NCBI GenBank assembly: GCA_019634735.1
Contig: JAHCAT010000003.1
Coordinates: forward strand, 1 to 64,000
DNA length: 64,000 nucleotides
Reading direction: 5' to 3'
Source of the DNA: Lysobacterales bacterium
GTDB lineage: Bacteria > Pseudomonadota > Gammaproteobacteria > Xanthomonadales > UBA2363
This document shows, piece by piece, positions 20,117 through 32,757 of this stretch. Each line of letters starts with the position of its first letter. Position 1 is the first letter of the stretch. The position numbers and the translations under genes are program-made. Under the pieces are notes generated by a model. The model searched no databases. It was given only the letters and a program-made list of their open reading frames with translations, and was not told the origin of the DNA.

Positions 20117-21154
20117 ATGAGCAACCCCCTCAATCCCGCCCTCGGCCCCGATGGCCGTCCCGTCGGGTCGCCGCCGGTGGCCGCGACCACTGTAGTCGCC
20201 ACCGTCGCCGATGGTTCCGCCGTCTCCTGGGCCGCGATCCTCGCCGGCGCGGTGGCCGCAGCGGCGCTGTCCCTGATCCTGGTGATGCTGGGCAGCGGAC
20301 TGGGGCTGTCGTCGGTGTCGCCGTGGGCCTACGAGGGCGTCTCTGCCGAAGCGCTGGGCTGGGCGACCATCGTGTGGATCGGCTTCACCGCGGTGGCGGC
20401 GTCGGGGCTCGGCGGTTACCTGGCCGGGCGGCTGCGCCGGCGCTGGACCGGCGTCCACGGCGATGAGACCTACTTCCGCGACACCGCCCACGGCCTGCTG
20501 TCGTGGGCGGTGGCGACCCTGCTGACCGCCGCCTTCCTGACCACCAGCATCGCCACCATCCTCGGGACCGGCGCGCGCGCAGCCGCCGGCCTGGGCGGTG
20601 CGACGATGACGTCCGTGGCCGCCGGCGGCGCGGCCGGCAGCGAGGTCTCCCCCGATGGCCCTCGAGCCCGTCTGCTGGCCTACCACGTCGATGCCTTGCT
20701 GCGCGGTGGCGAAGGCAGCACGGGCGCCACGCCGGTGTCGCCTGCCGGCGTGCTTCCGGGCATGGGCGAGGACGCCACGACGGTCGATGGCGCGCCGGTC
20801 CGCGGCCGCCCTGTCCGGATGGCTGCCGCGCCCGGCGAGCGCGACGAGATCGCCCGCATCCTGGATCACGGCCTGCGCGGCGAGGGCCTGGACGACGACG
20901 ATCTGGACTACCTGTCGCAGCGGGTGGCCCTGCGTACCGGCATGGACAACCGCAGCGCCCGCGCCCGGGTCGAGGCCGTGCAGACGCGCCTGAGCGGCGC
21001 CCTGGAGTCCGCCGAGACCGAAGCCAGGGAACTGGCCGACGAGGCGCGCAAGGTCGCGGCCCGGGCATCGCTGTGGCTGTTCATCACCCTGTTGATGGGT
21101 GCCTTCTCCGGTGCCCTGTTCGCGACCTTCGGCGGGCGCCAGCGTGATCTGTGA
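20117..21154 (+). CDS. Four-helix membrane protein, unknown function, sigma-54 promoter
   Basis: Inner-membrane protein of 345 residues that I cannot assign to a characterised family; it resembles proteins annotated only as hypothetical membrane or PhnA-like. Helices are predicted at about 36-62, 78-103, 122-148 and 318-340. Between helices 3 and 4 is a soluble region of about 160 residues with an acidic stretch (EGLDDDDLDY) and a helical, Ala/Glu-rich segment that may be a coiled coil. ATG 20117 has GAGG seven bases upstream. A sigma-54 promoter at 20060 and a dyad at 19974 indicate activator-dependent expression. The 23-residue peptide gene follows. Confidence 0.8.
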   Translation: MSNPLNPALGPDGRPVGSPPVAATTVVATVADGSAVSWAAILAGAVAAAALSLILVMLGSGLGLSSVSPWAYEGVSAEALGWATIVWIGFTAVAASGLGGYLAGRLRRRWTGVHGDETYFRDTAHGLLSWAVATLLTAAFLTTSIATILGTGARAAAGLGGATMTSVAAGGAAGSEVSPDGPRARLLAYHVDALLRGGEGSTGATPVSPAGVLPGMGEDATTVDGAPVRGRPVRMAAAPGERDEIARILDHGLRGEGLDDDDLDYLSQRVALRTGMDNRSARARVEAVQTRLSGALESAETEARELADEARKVAARASLWLFITLLMGAFSGALFATFGGRQRDL

Positions 21155-21295
21155 GCGCTCGGTCCGGCTGGGTGAGCCAGCGCGTCCCGTCGGCCGGCGT
21201 GTCCTGCGGCCGGCGGGCCGTCCGTTCGCCGGTTGGCGCCGAGCCCGGACCTCGCCACTGAAATCCGATTCCCTGTCCAACCACGGAGCAACCCC

Positions 21296-21367
21296 ATGAA
21301 ATACATCCTGTTGTGGCTGCTGGGCATTCCCATCCCCCTGCTGATCCTGTTCGCCCTGCTGTTCTGA
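21296..21367 (+). CDS. 23-residue hydrophobic peptide
   Basis: A tiny reading frame starting MKYILLWLLGIPIP, followed by a second hydrophobic stretch and a TGA. It would be a single membrane helix with a Pro-Ile-Pro kink. GGAG stands seven bases before the ATG. It lies 141 bp after the membrane protein gene and may share its sigma-54 transcript. Peptides with the same LLWLLGIPIP-like core occur in other proteobacteria, from memory, without known function. Too short for standard gene finders. Confidence 0.65.
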   Translation: MKYILLWLLGIPIPLLILFALLF

Positions 21368-21512
21368 TCGGGGCGAGCCCGTCGGCCCGGCGCGACCACG
21401 CGTCGGGCCGGCGCGCGATCGCCGGCGGCACGACCTGTGGCACGGGCAACGGCGGGCGACCGCCGCTAGCGTCGGCTGGCCCACATGCCGTGGCCGCCGC
21501 CGGGAGCCCGAA

Positions 21513-22673
21513 ATGACCCTCAACCGCCGATCCCTGATCCGCCTGGGCGCCGCCAGCGCCGCGGCACTGGCCGCGCTCCCGCTGATCGGCCAGTCCGGTC
21601 GCCCCGCCGCCGTCGGTCGCGCCTCCCGGCCCTTGAAGATCCTCATCCTGGGCGGCACCGGCTTCACCGGCCCGCACCAGGTCCGCTACGCCCTGGCCCG
21701 TGGCCACCAGATCACCTTGTTCAACCGCGGACGCAGGCCGCAGGACTGGCCTGCCGAGGTCGAGGAACTCACCGGCGACCGCGAGACCGGCGATCTGGAG
21801 GCGCTGCGCGGCCGGGAATGGGATGTCTGCATCGACAATCCGACCAGCGTGCCGCACTGGGTGCGCGACGTAGCCGATGTGCTGGAGGGCAAGGTCGGCC
21901 AGTACATCTTCATCTCGACCCTGTCGGCCTACGCCGGCAACGCCACCCCCGGGCAGGACGAGGACGCACCGCGTGCCACCTACACCGGCGAGGATGTGAT
22001 GCGCGAGACCCGCGCCTCGCTGATCGCCGACATGTCGCTGTACGGGCCACTCAAGGCCGAGTGCGAGCGCGAGGCCGAGCGCCGGTTTCCGGGCATCGCC
22101 ACCCTGGTCCGGCCGGGCCTGATCGTCGGACCCGGGGACGAGACCGACCGCTTCACCTACTGGCCGGTGCGCCTGGCACGCGGCGGCGATGTGCTGGCCC
22201 CGGGCGACGGCAGCGATCCGGTGATGTACATCGACGCCCGCGACCTGGCGGAGTGGACCATCCGCCTGGCCGAGCAGCGATCGTTCGGCGCCTTCAACGC
22301 GATCGGTCCGGACTACCCGCTGAGCATGGCTGCGATGCTGTACGGCATCCGGGCCACCGGCAACGCAGGTGCGCGGCTGCACTGGGCCGCCACAGACTGG
22401 CTGGAGGCGAATGGCGTGCGGCCCTGGGCCGACCTGCCGGTGTGGATCCCCGGTCGCGGCGACACCGCCGGCTTCCACACCCGCAGCATCGCCCGCTCCC
22501 TGGCTGCGGGGCTGTCGTTCCGGCCGCTGGCCCAGACCGCCGTGGACACGCTTGAATGGTTCCGAAGCCAGCCCGCCGAACGCCAGGCGCAACTGCGGGC
22601 CGGGCTCAGCCCGCAGCGGGAGACGGAGCTGCTCGCCCTGCTGGCGGCCGGGCCCGGCGCGGCCGCGTCCTGA
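21513..22673 (+). CDS. Tat-exported NAD-dependent epimerase/dehydratase-like protein
   Basis: Extended SDR (epimerase-like) protein of 386 residues. The N terminus has a twin-arginine signal (NRRSLIRLG, residues 4-12, then an Ala/Leu-rich stretch), so it should be folded in the cytoplasm and exported. The Rossmann motif is GGTGFTG; the active-site pair is YGPLK (Tyr and Lys of YxxxK) after a Ser-Thr-rich ISTLSAY strand. It resembles exported isoflavone-reductase/epimerase-like proteins of unknown substrate. NAD(P) must be loaded before export. Confidence 0.85.
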   Translation: MTLNRRSLIRLGAASAAALAALPLIGQSGRPAAVGRASRPLKILILGGTGFTGPHQVRYALARGHQITLFNRGRRPQDWPAEVEELTGDRETGDLEALRGREWDVCIDNPTSVPHWVRDVADVLEGKVGQYIFISTLSAYAGNATPGQDEDAPRATYTGEDVMRETRASLIADMSLYGPLKAECEREAERRFPGIATLVRPGLIVGPGDETDRFTYWPVRLARGGDVLAPGDGSDPVMYIDARDLAEWTIRLAEQRSFGAFNAIGPDYPLSMAAMLYGIRATGNAGARLHWAATDWLEANGVRPWADLPVWIPGRGDTAGFHTRSIARSLAAGLSFRPLAQTAVDTLEWFRSQPAERQAQLRAGLSPQRETELLALLAAGPGAAAS

Positions 22674-22725
22674 ACCAACCGCGGCGATCCGCGCCAGCCC
22701 TCCGCGGACGGTGCGGTCGCCGCAC

Positions 22726-23502
22726 TCAAAGCGCAGGCATCGGCAGCCTGCCGTCCACCTCGAACTGCCGGCGGCTGTAGCGGTAGACCTCGCCACCGTG
22801 GCGGCGCAGGGCCACTTCCTCGCCATCGGTCTGCACCAGCCAGGGTTCCAGGCGATCGGGACGCCGTCCAGCCAGCGCCGCCGGGGAGAACAGGCCGACA
22901 TTGTTGCCGCCGGTGGGATCGCGCGCCGAGGGGAACTCGAAGGCCAGCACGCCGGCGGCGCGCATGGCAGAGCCCAGCGCCTGGGTGGCGCGATAGTCGG
23001 CGGGATCGGCGAGAACGCGTCGCCAGGTTGCGAAGGCCTGTGTCTGCAGCCGCAGCCCCAGGTCGCTGCGGTAGCGCACCGAGAACACGGCGTGCTGGGT
23101 GGTCAGGCGGCCAGGCGGCGGCGTCGCCATGCCGGACCAGAACACCAGGCGGTAGTACGCGGCCTCCGCCAGCAGGGCATCCTGGCCGAGCGCGCCGTAG
23201 AGCAGGGCGGGCTCGTGGCGGCCCCCGAAGCGCGAGCCATGGCGCAACGGCGGATAGCGGAACGGCGTTGCCAACAGGTAGTGCAGCTTCTCGGTGCCGG
23301 GTCGCTGGGGCGGCTTGCTGGCGTCCAGCAGGGTCTCCAGCACGGCCTGCTTGTCCAGACGGTCGACCAGGCCGGAGGTGGCGACCTGGGCCTGGCTTTC
23401 CACCATGCGCAACAGCGTGCCGCCGACCGGACCCACCTGGCCGGCGGCGCCGGTCGCCCGCCACAGGTCCGGCGTCTCCGACCCGCTGCCCGGGCGGGTC
23501 AC
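22726..23502 (-). CDS. RES-domain toxin of a RES/Xre toxin-antitoxin pair
   Basis: Toxin of 258 residues with the RES fold. RES toxins of this kind (for example ParT, MbcT, Res) act on NAD+ or use it for ADP-ribosylation. Visible conserved parts are LWRAT near the start, RFGGRHEPALLYGAL with the conserved Arg and Glu-neighbourhood, AYYRLVFW, and the late Ser region EFPSARDPTGG. GTG 23502 overlaps the antitoxin stop by four bases (GTGA), so toxin synthesis depends on antitoxin translation. Confidence 0.85.
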   Translation of the reverse strand: MTRPGSGSETPDLWRATGAAGQVGPVGGTLLRMVESQAQVATSGLVDRLDKQAVLETLLDASKPPQRPGTEKLHYLLATPFRYPPLRHGSRFGGRHEPALLYGALGQDALLAEAAYYRLVFWSGMATPPPGRLTTQHAVFSVRYRSDLGLRLQTQAFATWRRVLADPADYRATQALGSAMRAAGVLAFEFPSARDPTGGNNVGLFSPAALAGRRPDRLEPWLVQTDGEEVALRRHGGEVYRYSRRQFEVDGRLPMPAL

Positions 23503-23858
23503 GACCGGCCGCGCAGCGCGTCGAGATAGGCGACGACCTCGACCAGTCCCTGCGCCGTGGCGATCTGGCGGGCCGGCACGCCGCCGGTATGCAGGTTCTC
23601 CGTGCGAAGCCAGTGCCGCATCGCGCCGGTATCGCCGCCGACCAGCACGTACAGGGACCGGTACAGCCGGATCAGCAACAGGGCGAGTTCGCCGGCCTTT
23701 CCGGCCGGGTCGATCCGGCCACGGCTGATCGCGCTGCGGTCCTTGCCGACCACGCGCCCCAGTTCGACCTGGCTCAGGCCCAGTTCGCGCCCGGCGTTGA
23801 CCAGGGCCTCGGCGAGCACGGCGCCGGCTTCGGGTTGTTGGGCGAGGGCACTGCGCAT
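23499..23858 (-). CDS. Xre/MbcA/ParS-type antitoxin
   Basis: Antitoxin of 119 residues. A helix-turn-helix (about 22-55: GLSQVELGRVVGKDRSAISR) precedes a DUF2384-type toxin-binding region, with the C-terminal end LHTGGVPARQIATAQGLVEV that normally plugs the RES active site. ATG 23858 has AGGAGAC just upstream, so I prefer it over the longer frame from 23966. It should repress its own promoter. Confidence 0.85.
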   Translation of the reverse strand: MRSALAQQPEAGAVLAEALVNAGRELGLSQVELGRVVGKDRSAISRGRIDPAGKAGELALLLIRLYRSLYVLVGGDTGAMRHWLRTENLHTGGVPARQIATAQGLVEVVAYLDALRGRS

Positions 23859-23903
23859 GGCCGTCTCCTGTCTGTGCTGTGTGCACAGCTTAGGGGTATC
23901 CGG

Positions 23904-23918
23904 TGCGTATTGCACGCA
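23904..23918. promoter_or_regulatory. Candidate antitoxin operator (inverted repeat)
   Basis: TGCGT-N5-ACGCA lies 46 bp upstream of the antitoxin ATG, with a second palindrome TGTGCACA at 23880-23887. Both are plausible binding sites for the antitoxin helix-turn-helix. Confidence 0.4.
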
Positions 23919-24035
23919 GGGGGCGCGCCGCCTGGAGGTCGGGTCCTGCGCTGTTGGGCGCTTCAACCGGCCGGCCTGGCTGCCGCGACGTCCCTGGTGT
24001 GGACCGGAGACTGCGCCCCGCCGGGGGGGGCGGTG

Positions 24036-25916
24036 CTACAGCACCGCCAGATTGCCCTTGCGCTCCAGCCAGGCCTTGCGGTCGCTGGCGCGCTTCTTGG
24101 CCAGCAGCATGTCCATGAGCTGGCGGGTCTCGCCGGCATCGTCGATGTCGAGCCGCAACAGGCGGCGGGTGTCCGGATGCAGGGCCGATTCCCGGAGCTG
24201 GCCGGGGTTCATCTCGCCCAGCCCCTTGAAGCGGGTCACGGTGACCTGGCCGCGCACCTTGTCGCGGGCGATCCGCGCCAGCAGGTCGTTCTTCTCGGCC
24301 TCGTCCAGCGCGTAGTGGACCTGCTTGCCGACGTCGACGCGGAACAGCGGCGGCATCGCCACGAACACGTGGCCGGCCTCGACCAGGGCCGGGAAGTGGC
24401 GCAGGAACAGGGCGCACAGCAGGGTGGCGATGTGCAGGCCGTCGGAGTCGGCATCGGCCAGGATGATCACCTTGCCGTAGCGGAGCCCGGCGAGATCCGG
24501 CTTGCCCGGGTCGACGCCCGCCGCGACCGCCAGGTCGTGCACCTCGGTGCTGGCCAGCACCGAGCCGGATTCCACTTCCCAGGTATTGAGGATCTTGCCG
24601 CGCAGCGGCAGGATCGCCTGGAAGTCCTTGTCGCGGGCCTGCTTGGCGCTGCCGCCGGCGGAATCGCCTTCGACCAGGAACAGCTCGGTGCGCGAGAGGT
24701 CCTGGCTGATGCAGTCGGCCAGCTTGCCGGGCAGCGCCGGACCCTGGCTGACTTTCTTGCGGACCACCTGCTTCTCGGATTTCAGCCGCGACTGCGCGCG
24801 CTCGATGGCCAGCTGGGCGATCGCCTCGCCGACCGCGACGTGCTGGTTCAGCCACAACGAGAAGGCGTCATGCACGGCGTTCTCGACCAGGGCGGCGGCG
24901 GTGCGCGAGCTGAGCCGCTCCTTGGTCTGCCCGGAGAACTGCGGATCGGCGATCTTCACCGACAGGATGAAGCACAGCCGGTCCCAGACATCCTCGGGCG
25001 CCAGCTTGACGCCGCGCGGCAGCAGGTTGCGGAAATCGCAGAACTCGCGCAGCGCGTCGGTCAGGCCGCTGCGCAGTCCGTTCACGTGGGTGCCGCCCTG
25101 GGCGGTCGGGATCAGGTTGACGTAGCTCTCCTGCACCAGTTCGCCCTCGGGCAGCCAGGCCAGCGCCCACTCGCAGACGTCGGTCTCGCGCTCGACGGCG
25201 CCCAGGAACAGCTCGGCCGGCAGCACCTGCTGGTCGACCAGCAGCCCGCGCAGGTAGTCGCGCAGGCCGTCGGCGTAGCACCACTCCTCGCGCTCGCCGC
25301 TGGCCTCGTCGAACAGGCGCACCACCAGGCCCGGGCAGAGCACCGCCTTGGCGCGCAGGATGTGGCGCAACGGCCTGAGCGAGATCCGGGGGCTGTCGAA
25401 GTACTTGGGGTCGGGCCAGAACTGCACGCGGGTGCCAGTGTTGCGCTTGCCGACGCTGCCGACCACCGCCAGCGGTTCGACCGGCTCGCCGTCCGCGAAC
25501 GCCATCTTGTACTCGCTGCCGCCGCGGCGGACGTGGACCTCCAGGCGCTGCGACAGGGCGTTGACCACGGACACGCCGACGCCGTGCAGGCCGCCGGAGA
25601 AACGGTAGTTGCGGTTCGAGAACTTGCCGCCGGCATGCAGGCGCGTGAGGATCAGCTCGACGCCGGGGATGCCCTCTTCGGGGTGGATGTCGACCGGCAT
25701 GCCGCGGCCATCGTCGGCGACCTCGACCGAACCGTCCTTGTAGACGCTGACCTCGATGGTGCGCGCGTGGCCGGCGAGGGCCTCGTCCACCGAGTTGTCG
25801 ATCACCTCCTGCGCCAGGTGGTTGGGCCGGGTGGTGTCGGTGTACATGCCCGGGCGGCGCTTGACCGGATCCAGGCCGGAGAGGACTTCGATGTCGGCGG
25901 CGTCGTAACGGCTCAT
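24036..25916 (-). CDS. parE: DNA topoisomerase IV subunit B
   Basis: ATPase subunit of topoisomerase IV, 626 residues, which with ParC unlinks replicated chromosomes. The GHKL ATP site is present (NSVDEALAGHA; DDGRGMPVDIHPEEG; GLHGVGVSVVNALS), as is the TOPRIM region (LFLVEGDSAGGSAKQARD, DADSDGLHI) and the RFKGLGEMNP block. Length and the VIDNSVDE start region fit ParE rather than GyrB. It lies 108 bp downstream of egtD in the same direction. parC is not in the window. Confidence 0.96.
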   Translation of the reverse strand: MSRYDAADIEVLSGLDPVKRRPGMYTDTTRPNHLAQEVIDNSVDEALAGHARTIEVSVYKDGSVEVADDGRGMPVDIHPEEGIPGVELILTRLHAGGKFSNRNYRFSGGLHGVGVSVVNALSQRLEVHVRRGGSEYKMAFADGEPVEPLAVVGSVGKRNTGTRVQFWPDPKYFDSPRISLRPLRHILRAKAVLCPGLVVRLFDEASGEREEWCYADGLRDYLRGLLVDQQVLPAELFLGAVERETDVCEWALAWLPEGELVQESYVNLIPTAQGGTHVNGLRSGLTDALREFCDFRNLLPRGVKLAPEDVWDRLCFILSVKIADPQFSGQTKERLSSRTAAALVENAVHDAFSLWLNQHVAVGEAIAQLAIERAQSRLKSEKQVVRKKVSQGPALPGKLADCISQDLSRTELFLVEGDSAGGSAKQARDKDFQAILPLRGKILNTWEVESGSVLASTEVHDLAVAAGVDPGKPDLAGLRYGKVIILADADSDGLHIATLLCALFLRHFPALVEAGHVFVAMPPLFRVDVGKQVHYALDEAEKNDLLARIARDKVRGQVTVTRFKGLGEMNPGQLRESALHPDTRRLLRLDIDDAGETRQLMDMLLAKKRASDRKAWLERKGNLAVL

Positions 25917-26024
25917 TCCGGGGCGGATTCTGGCGAAGCGGGAGGCCGGGCAGCATGCGCCCTGGGCCGGCGGCGCGCAATCTTGCGCCCGGCAGGGTGC
26001 TTTGCTATCCCCGTGTCGGGTGAT

Positions 26025-27023
26025 TCAGGGCCGCTGCGGTGCGGCCAGGTAGTGCACCGAGAACCAGCGCCGCGGATCGGTCCAGACCTTGCACGGCAGG
26101 AAGCCGGCACGACGGGCCAGGTCCTGGAAGCCCTCGATGCTGAACTTGTGCGAGCTTTCCGTGTGGATGGACTCGCCGGCGCGGAATTCGAAGCGGTGGC
26201 CGCCGACCCGCACCACGTGCGCCCGGCGCGCCACCAGGTGCATCTCGACCCGGCTGGCGGTTTCGTCGAAGAACGCCCGGTGCGCGAAGGCATCCGGGTC
26301 GAGGTCGGTGTCCAGGCGCCGCGCGATGTGCACGAGCATGTTGCGGTTGAACGCCGCGGTGACGCCGGCGGCGTCGTTGTACGCGGCGTCCAGCACCGCC
26401 GTGTCCTTGACCAGGTCGACGCCGACCAGCATGCCGCCCGGCGCCAGACGCTCCGCCCAACCGGCCAGGAAGGCCACCGCCTCGTCCGGGGTCATGTTGC
26501 CGATCGTCGAGCCCGGGAAGAAGCCCACCAGCGGACCGTCGCCGGCCAGCTCGGCCAGCGGCAGGGCGCCATCGTCGCCGAAATCGGCGCAGATGCCGGC
26601 CACCGACAGTCCCGGGAAGGCGCGCGCAAGCGCCGTCGTGGCGGTCCGCAGCTGCGCGGCGGAGACATCGATGCCGATGTAGCCGTCCGGGGCGCGCAGC
26701 AGGCGCAGCAGCACCTTGGCCTTGCGCTCGGAGCCCGAGCCCAGCTCGACCAGGGTGCAGCCTTCGCCCAGGGTCGCGGCGATGTCGGGCCCGTGCTCGC
26801 GCAGGATGGCCAGCTCGGTGCGCGTCGGGTAGTACTCGGGTTGCTCGCAGATCGCTTCGAACAGGCGCGATCCCTCGGCGTCGTAGAACAGCCAGGCCGG
26901 CAGGCGCCTGGGCTCGGCGCCCAGCCCCTCGAGCACCGCCTGCTCGACGCTGGCCAGGTCGGGCTTGAGGTCGATCAGGGTCGGCTGCGGGGTGTCCATG
27001 GCGGCGTCGGCGGGTGCGTTCAC
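26025..27023 (-). CDS. egtD: Histidine N-alpha-methyltransferase EgtD
   Basis: Trimethylates histidine to hercynine with SAM, the first step of ergothioneine synthesis. It has 332 residues from GTG 27023, or 324 from ATG 26999; the first overlaps the egtB stop (GTGA), so I prefer it. SAM-binding parts are VELGSGSERKAKVLL and GIDVSAAQL. The histidine-binding region FFPGSTIGN and the C-terminal ESSHKFS motif are typical of EgtD (DUF2260 family). Confidence 0.94.
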   Translation of the reverse strand: MNAPADAAMDTPQPTLIDLKPDLASVEQAVLEGLGAEPRRLPAWLFYDAEGSRLFEAICEQPEYYPTRTELAILREHGPDIAATLGEGCTLVELGSGSERKAKVLLRLLRAPDGYIGIDVSAAQLRTATTALARAFPGLSVAGICADFGDDGALPLAELAGDGPLVGFFPGSTIGNMTPDEAVAFLAGWAERLAPGGMLVGVDLVKDTAVLDAAYNDAAGVTAAFNRNMLVHIARRLDTDLDPDAFAHRAFFDETASRVEMHLVARRAHVVRVGGHRFEFRAGESIHTESSHKFSIEGFQDLARRAGFLPCKVWTDPRRWFSVHYLAAPQRP

Positions 27024-28291
27024 AGGTCGCGGGCCAGGCGCAGGCCGCTGAACTGCCAACGCGCGGCGGGCGGGAAGAAGTTGCGATAGCTCGTCCGCAG
27101 ATGGTCGCGCGGACTGGCGCAGGAGCCGCCGCGCAGCACCCGCTGGCCGGACATGAACTTGCCGTTGTACTCGCCGGCGGCGCCGGGCAGCGGACGGAAG
27201 CCGGGGTAGGGCGCGTAGGCGCTGGCCGTCCACTCCCAGACCTCGCCGCCCAGCGACGGGCCGTGCAGGGGCGCGGGGTGCAGGCGGCCGGCGTCGGCGA
27301 AGCCGCCGTCCAGTCCCTGGCGGGCCGCGATCGCCTCCCACTCGGCCTCGCTGGGCAGGCGCGCACCGGCCCAGCGCGCGTAGGCGTCCGCCTCGTAGCA
27401 GGAAAGGTGGCAGACCGGCTCGGCAGGGTCGAGGTCGCGCCAGCCCCAGACGGTGAACTGCCGCCAGGGCGCATCGGGCGCCGGACGGTGCCAGTACAGC
27501 GGTGCCTGCCAGTCGCCGGCCTGCACCGCGGCCCAGCCGTCGGCCAGCCACAAGGCAGGGTCGCTATAGCCGCCATCGTCGATGAAGGCCAGCCATTCGC
27601 CCGTGCTGACCGGCCGGTCGGCGAGCTCGAACGGGCGCAGCCAGACGGTGTGGCGGGGACGCTCGTTGTCGAACGCGAAACCGTCCTGGCCGGCACCGAC
27701 CGCCGCCGGGCCTTCCGCATCGTGGCGGTGCCAGCCGGTCATCGGTGCCTGGTTGCCACCGATCGGCGGCGCCGGACCCCGCCAGCAGGGCGCCAGCGCG
27801 TTCTGCGCGAACAGGTGCTTGAGGTCGGTCACCAGCAGCTCCTGGTGCTGCTGCTCGTGCTGGCAGCCCAGCGCCAGCAGTTCCGCAGCCCCGGGCGGCG
27901 GACCGGCCGCCAGCAGGGCCAGTACCCGGTCCTCGACATCGGCCCGCCAGGCCAGCACCTCGGCCAGCGACGGCCGGGTCAGCAGGCCGCGCTGCGGACG
28001 CGGCTGCCGGGGCCCGAGCGCCTCGTAATAGGAGTTGAACAGGTAGTGCCAGCGCCGGTCCGCGGGTGGCTGGCCGGCCAGCGGCATCAGCACCATAGCC
28101 TCGAAGAACCAGGTGGTATGCGCAAGGTGCCACTTGCCGGGGCTGGCGTCCGGCATCGACTGTGGCACCAGGTCCTCGGCATCGAGACCGGCCACAAGGG
28201 CGGTGCTGGCGGCGCGAATGGCGCGAAAGCGCGCCGCCAGCGCCACGGCGTCGAGTTCCGGGGCGGGCGGCTGGCCGGTGTGGACAGTCAT
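27020..28291 (-). CDS. egtB: Ergothioneine biosynthesis sulfoxide synthase EgtB
   Basis: Non-haem iron enzyme of 423 residues that joins hercynine to a thiol donor with O2. The N-terminal DinB-like half carries the iron ligands (KWHLAHTTWFFE and the HEQQHQEL motif, His-x3-His). The C-terminal half is the formylglycine-enzyme fold (WEWTASAYAPYPGF, VLRGGSCASPRDHLR). Its partner egtD overlaps directly; egtA, egtC and egtE are not here, so the thiol donor could be cysteine or gamma-glutamylcysteine. It is divergent from pyrG. Confidence 0.94.
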   Translation of the reverse strand: MTVHTGQPPAPELDAVALAARFRAIRAASTALVAGLDAEDLVPQSMPDASPGKWHLAHTTWFFEAMVLMPLAGQPPADRRWHYLFNSYYEALGPRQPRPQRGLLTRPSLAEVLAWRADVEDRVLALLAAGPPPGAAELLALGCQHEQQHQELLVTDLKHLFAQNALAPCWRGPAPPIGGNQAPMTGWHRHDAEGPAAVGAGQDGFAFDNERPRHTVWLRPFELADRPVSTGEWLAFIDDGGYSDPALWLADGWAAVQAGDWQAPLYWHRPAPDAPWRQFTVWGWRDLDPAEPVCHLSCYEADAYARWAGARLPSEAEWEAIAARQGLDGGFADAGRLHPAPLHGPSLGGEVWEWTASAYAPYPGFRPLPGAAGEYNGKFMSGQRVLRGGSCASPRDHLRTSYRNFFPPAARWQFSGLRLARDL

Positions 28292-28304
28292 GGCCGGACC
28301 TTAG

Positions 28305-32246
<3,942 letters not shown>

Positions 32247-32439
32247 TCGCGACAGGACCGGCCAGCGTACCGGCCGCCGATCGCCGTCGACTGCTGCCGG
32301 CGCGGAGGCCGGGTGCGGCACTGGGCCGGTCGCCTGGCGACGGGCGTTTGTCCGCGACCTTGAGCCATGTCCGGGCTAGACTGTCGGCGCGCCAGCCCTG
32401 CCCGGTCCGGCCGCCGCCATCCAAGCCTCCCGGAATGCC

Positions 32440-32757
32440 ATGCAGCGTGTGCTGACCCTTGTGCTGCTGCTGTTGATCGTGGTCCTGCAGCTGCGACTGT
32501 GGGGGGCCGAGGGACGCCGCAAGGTCGAAGGGCTCGAGCAGTCGATCGCCGCGCAGCGCCAGGAGAACGAGCGCCTGCGCACGCGCAATGCCGCCCTGGC
32601 CGCCGAGGTCCGCAACCTGAAGGAAGGTCGCGAGGCGATCGAGGAGCGCGCGCGAGCCGAGCTGGGTCTGGTGGCGCCGGGCGAGGTGTTCCACCAGGTG
32701 ATCGGCGCCGATCCGACGCAGGGCGCGCCCCACGCGTCCGAGGAACGGCGCCGGTGA
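32440..32757 (+). CDS. ftsB: Cell division protein FtsB
   Basis: Bitopic divisome protein of 105 residues: short cytoplasmic end, membrane helix (about 4-20), then a leucine-zipper-like coiled coil (about 27-70), followed by the conserved ARAELGLVAPGEVF motif. It pairs with FtsL and FtsQ at the septum. TAGACT at 32377-32382 may be its -10 box, with a leader of about 55 nt. Its stop overlaps ispD. Confidence 0.93.
   Translation: MQRVLTLVLLLLIVVLQLRLWGAEGRRKVEGLEQSIAAQRQENERLRTRNAALAAEVRNLKEGREAIEERARAELGLVAPGEVFHQVIGADPTQGAPHASEERRR

Noticed and set aside
24008-24035. GC-rich CGCCCC/GGGGCG hairpin next to the parE stop as a terminator
   Set aside because: Stem is short and made of homopolymer runs with no T-tract; not distinguishable from background composition.
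23028-27089. A 1353-codon open frame on the plus strand, antisense to parE, egtD and egtB
   Set aside because: Its composition is repetitive Arg/Gly/Ala/Gln with no domain signature, and it is fully explained by GC-rich third positions of the real genes on the other strand. The same holds for the other long antisense frames.
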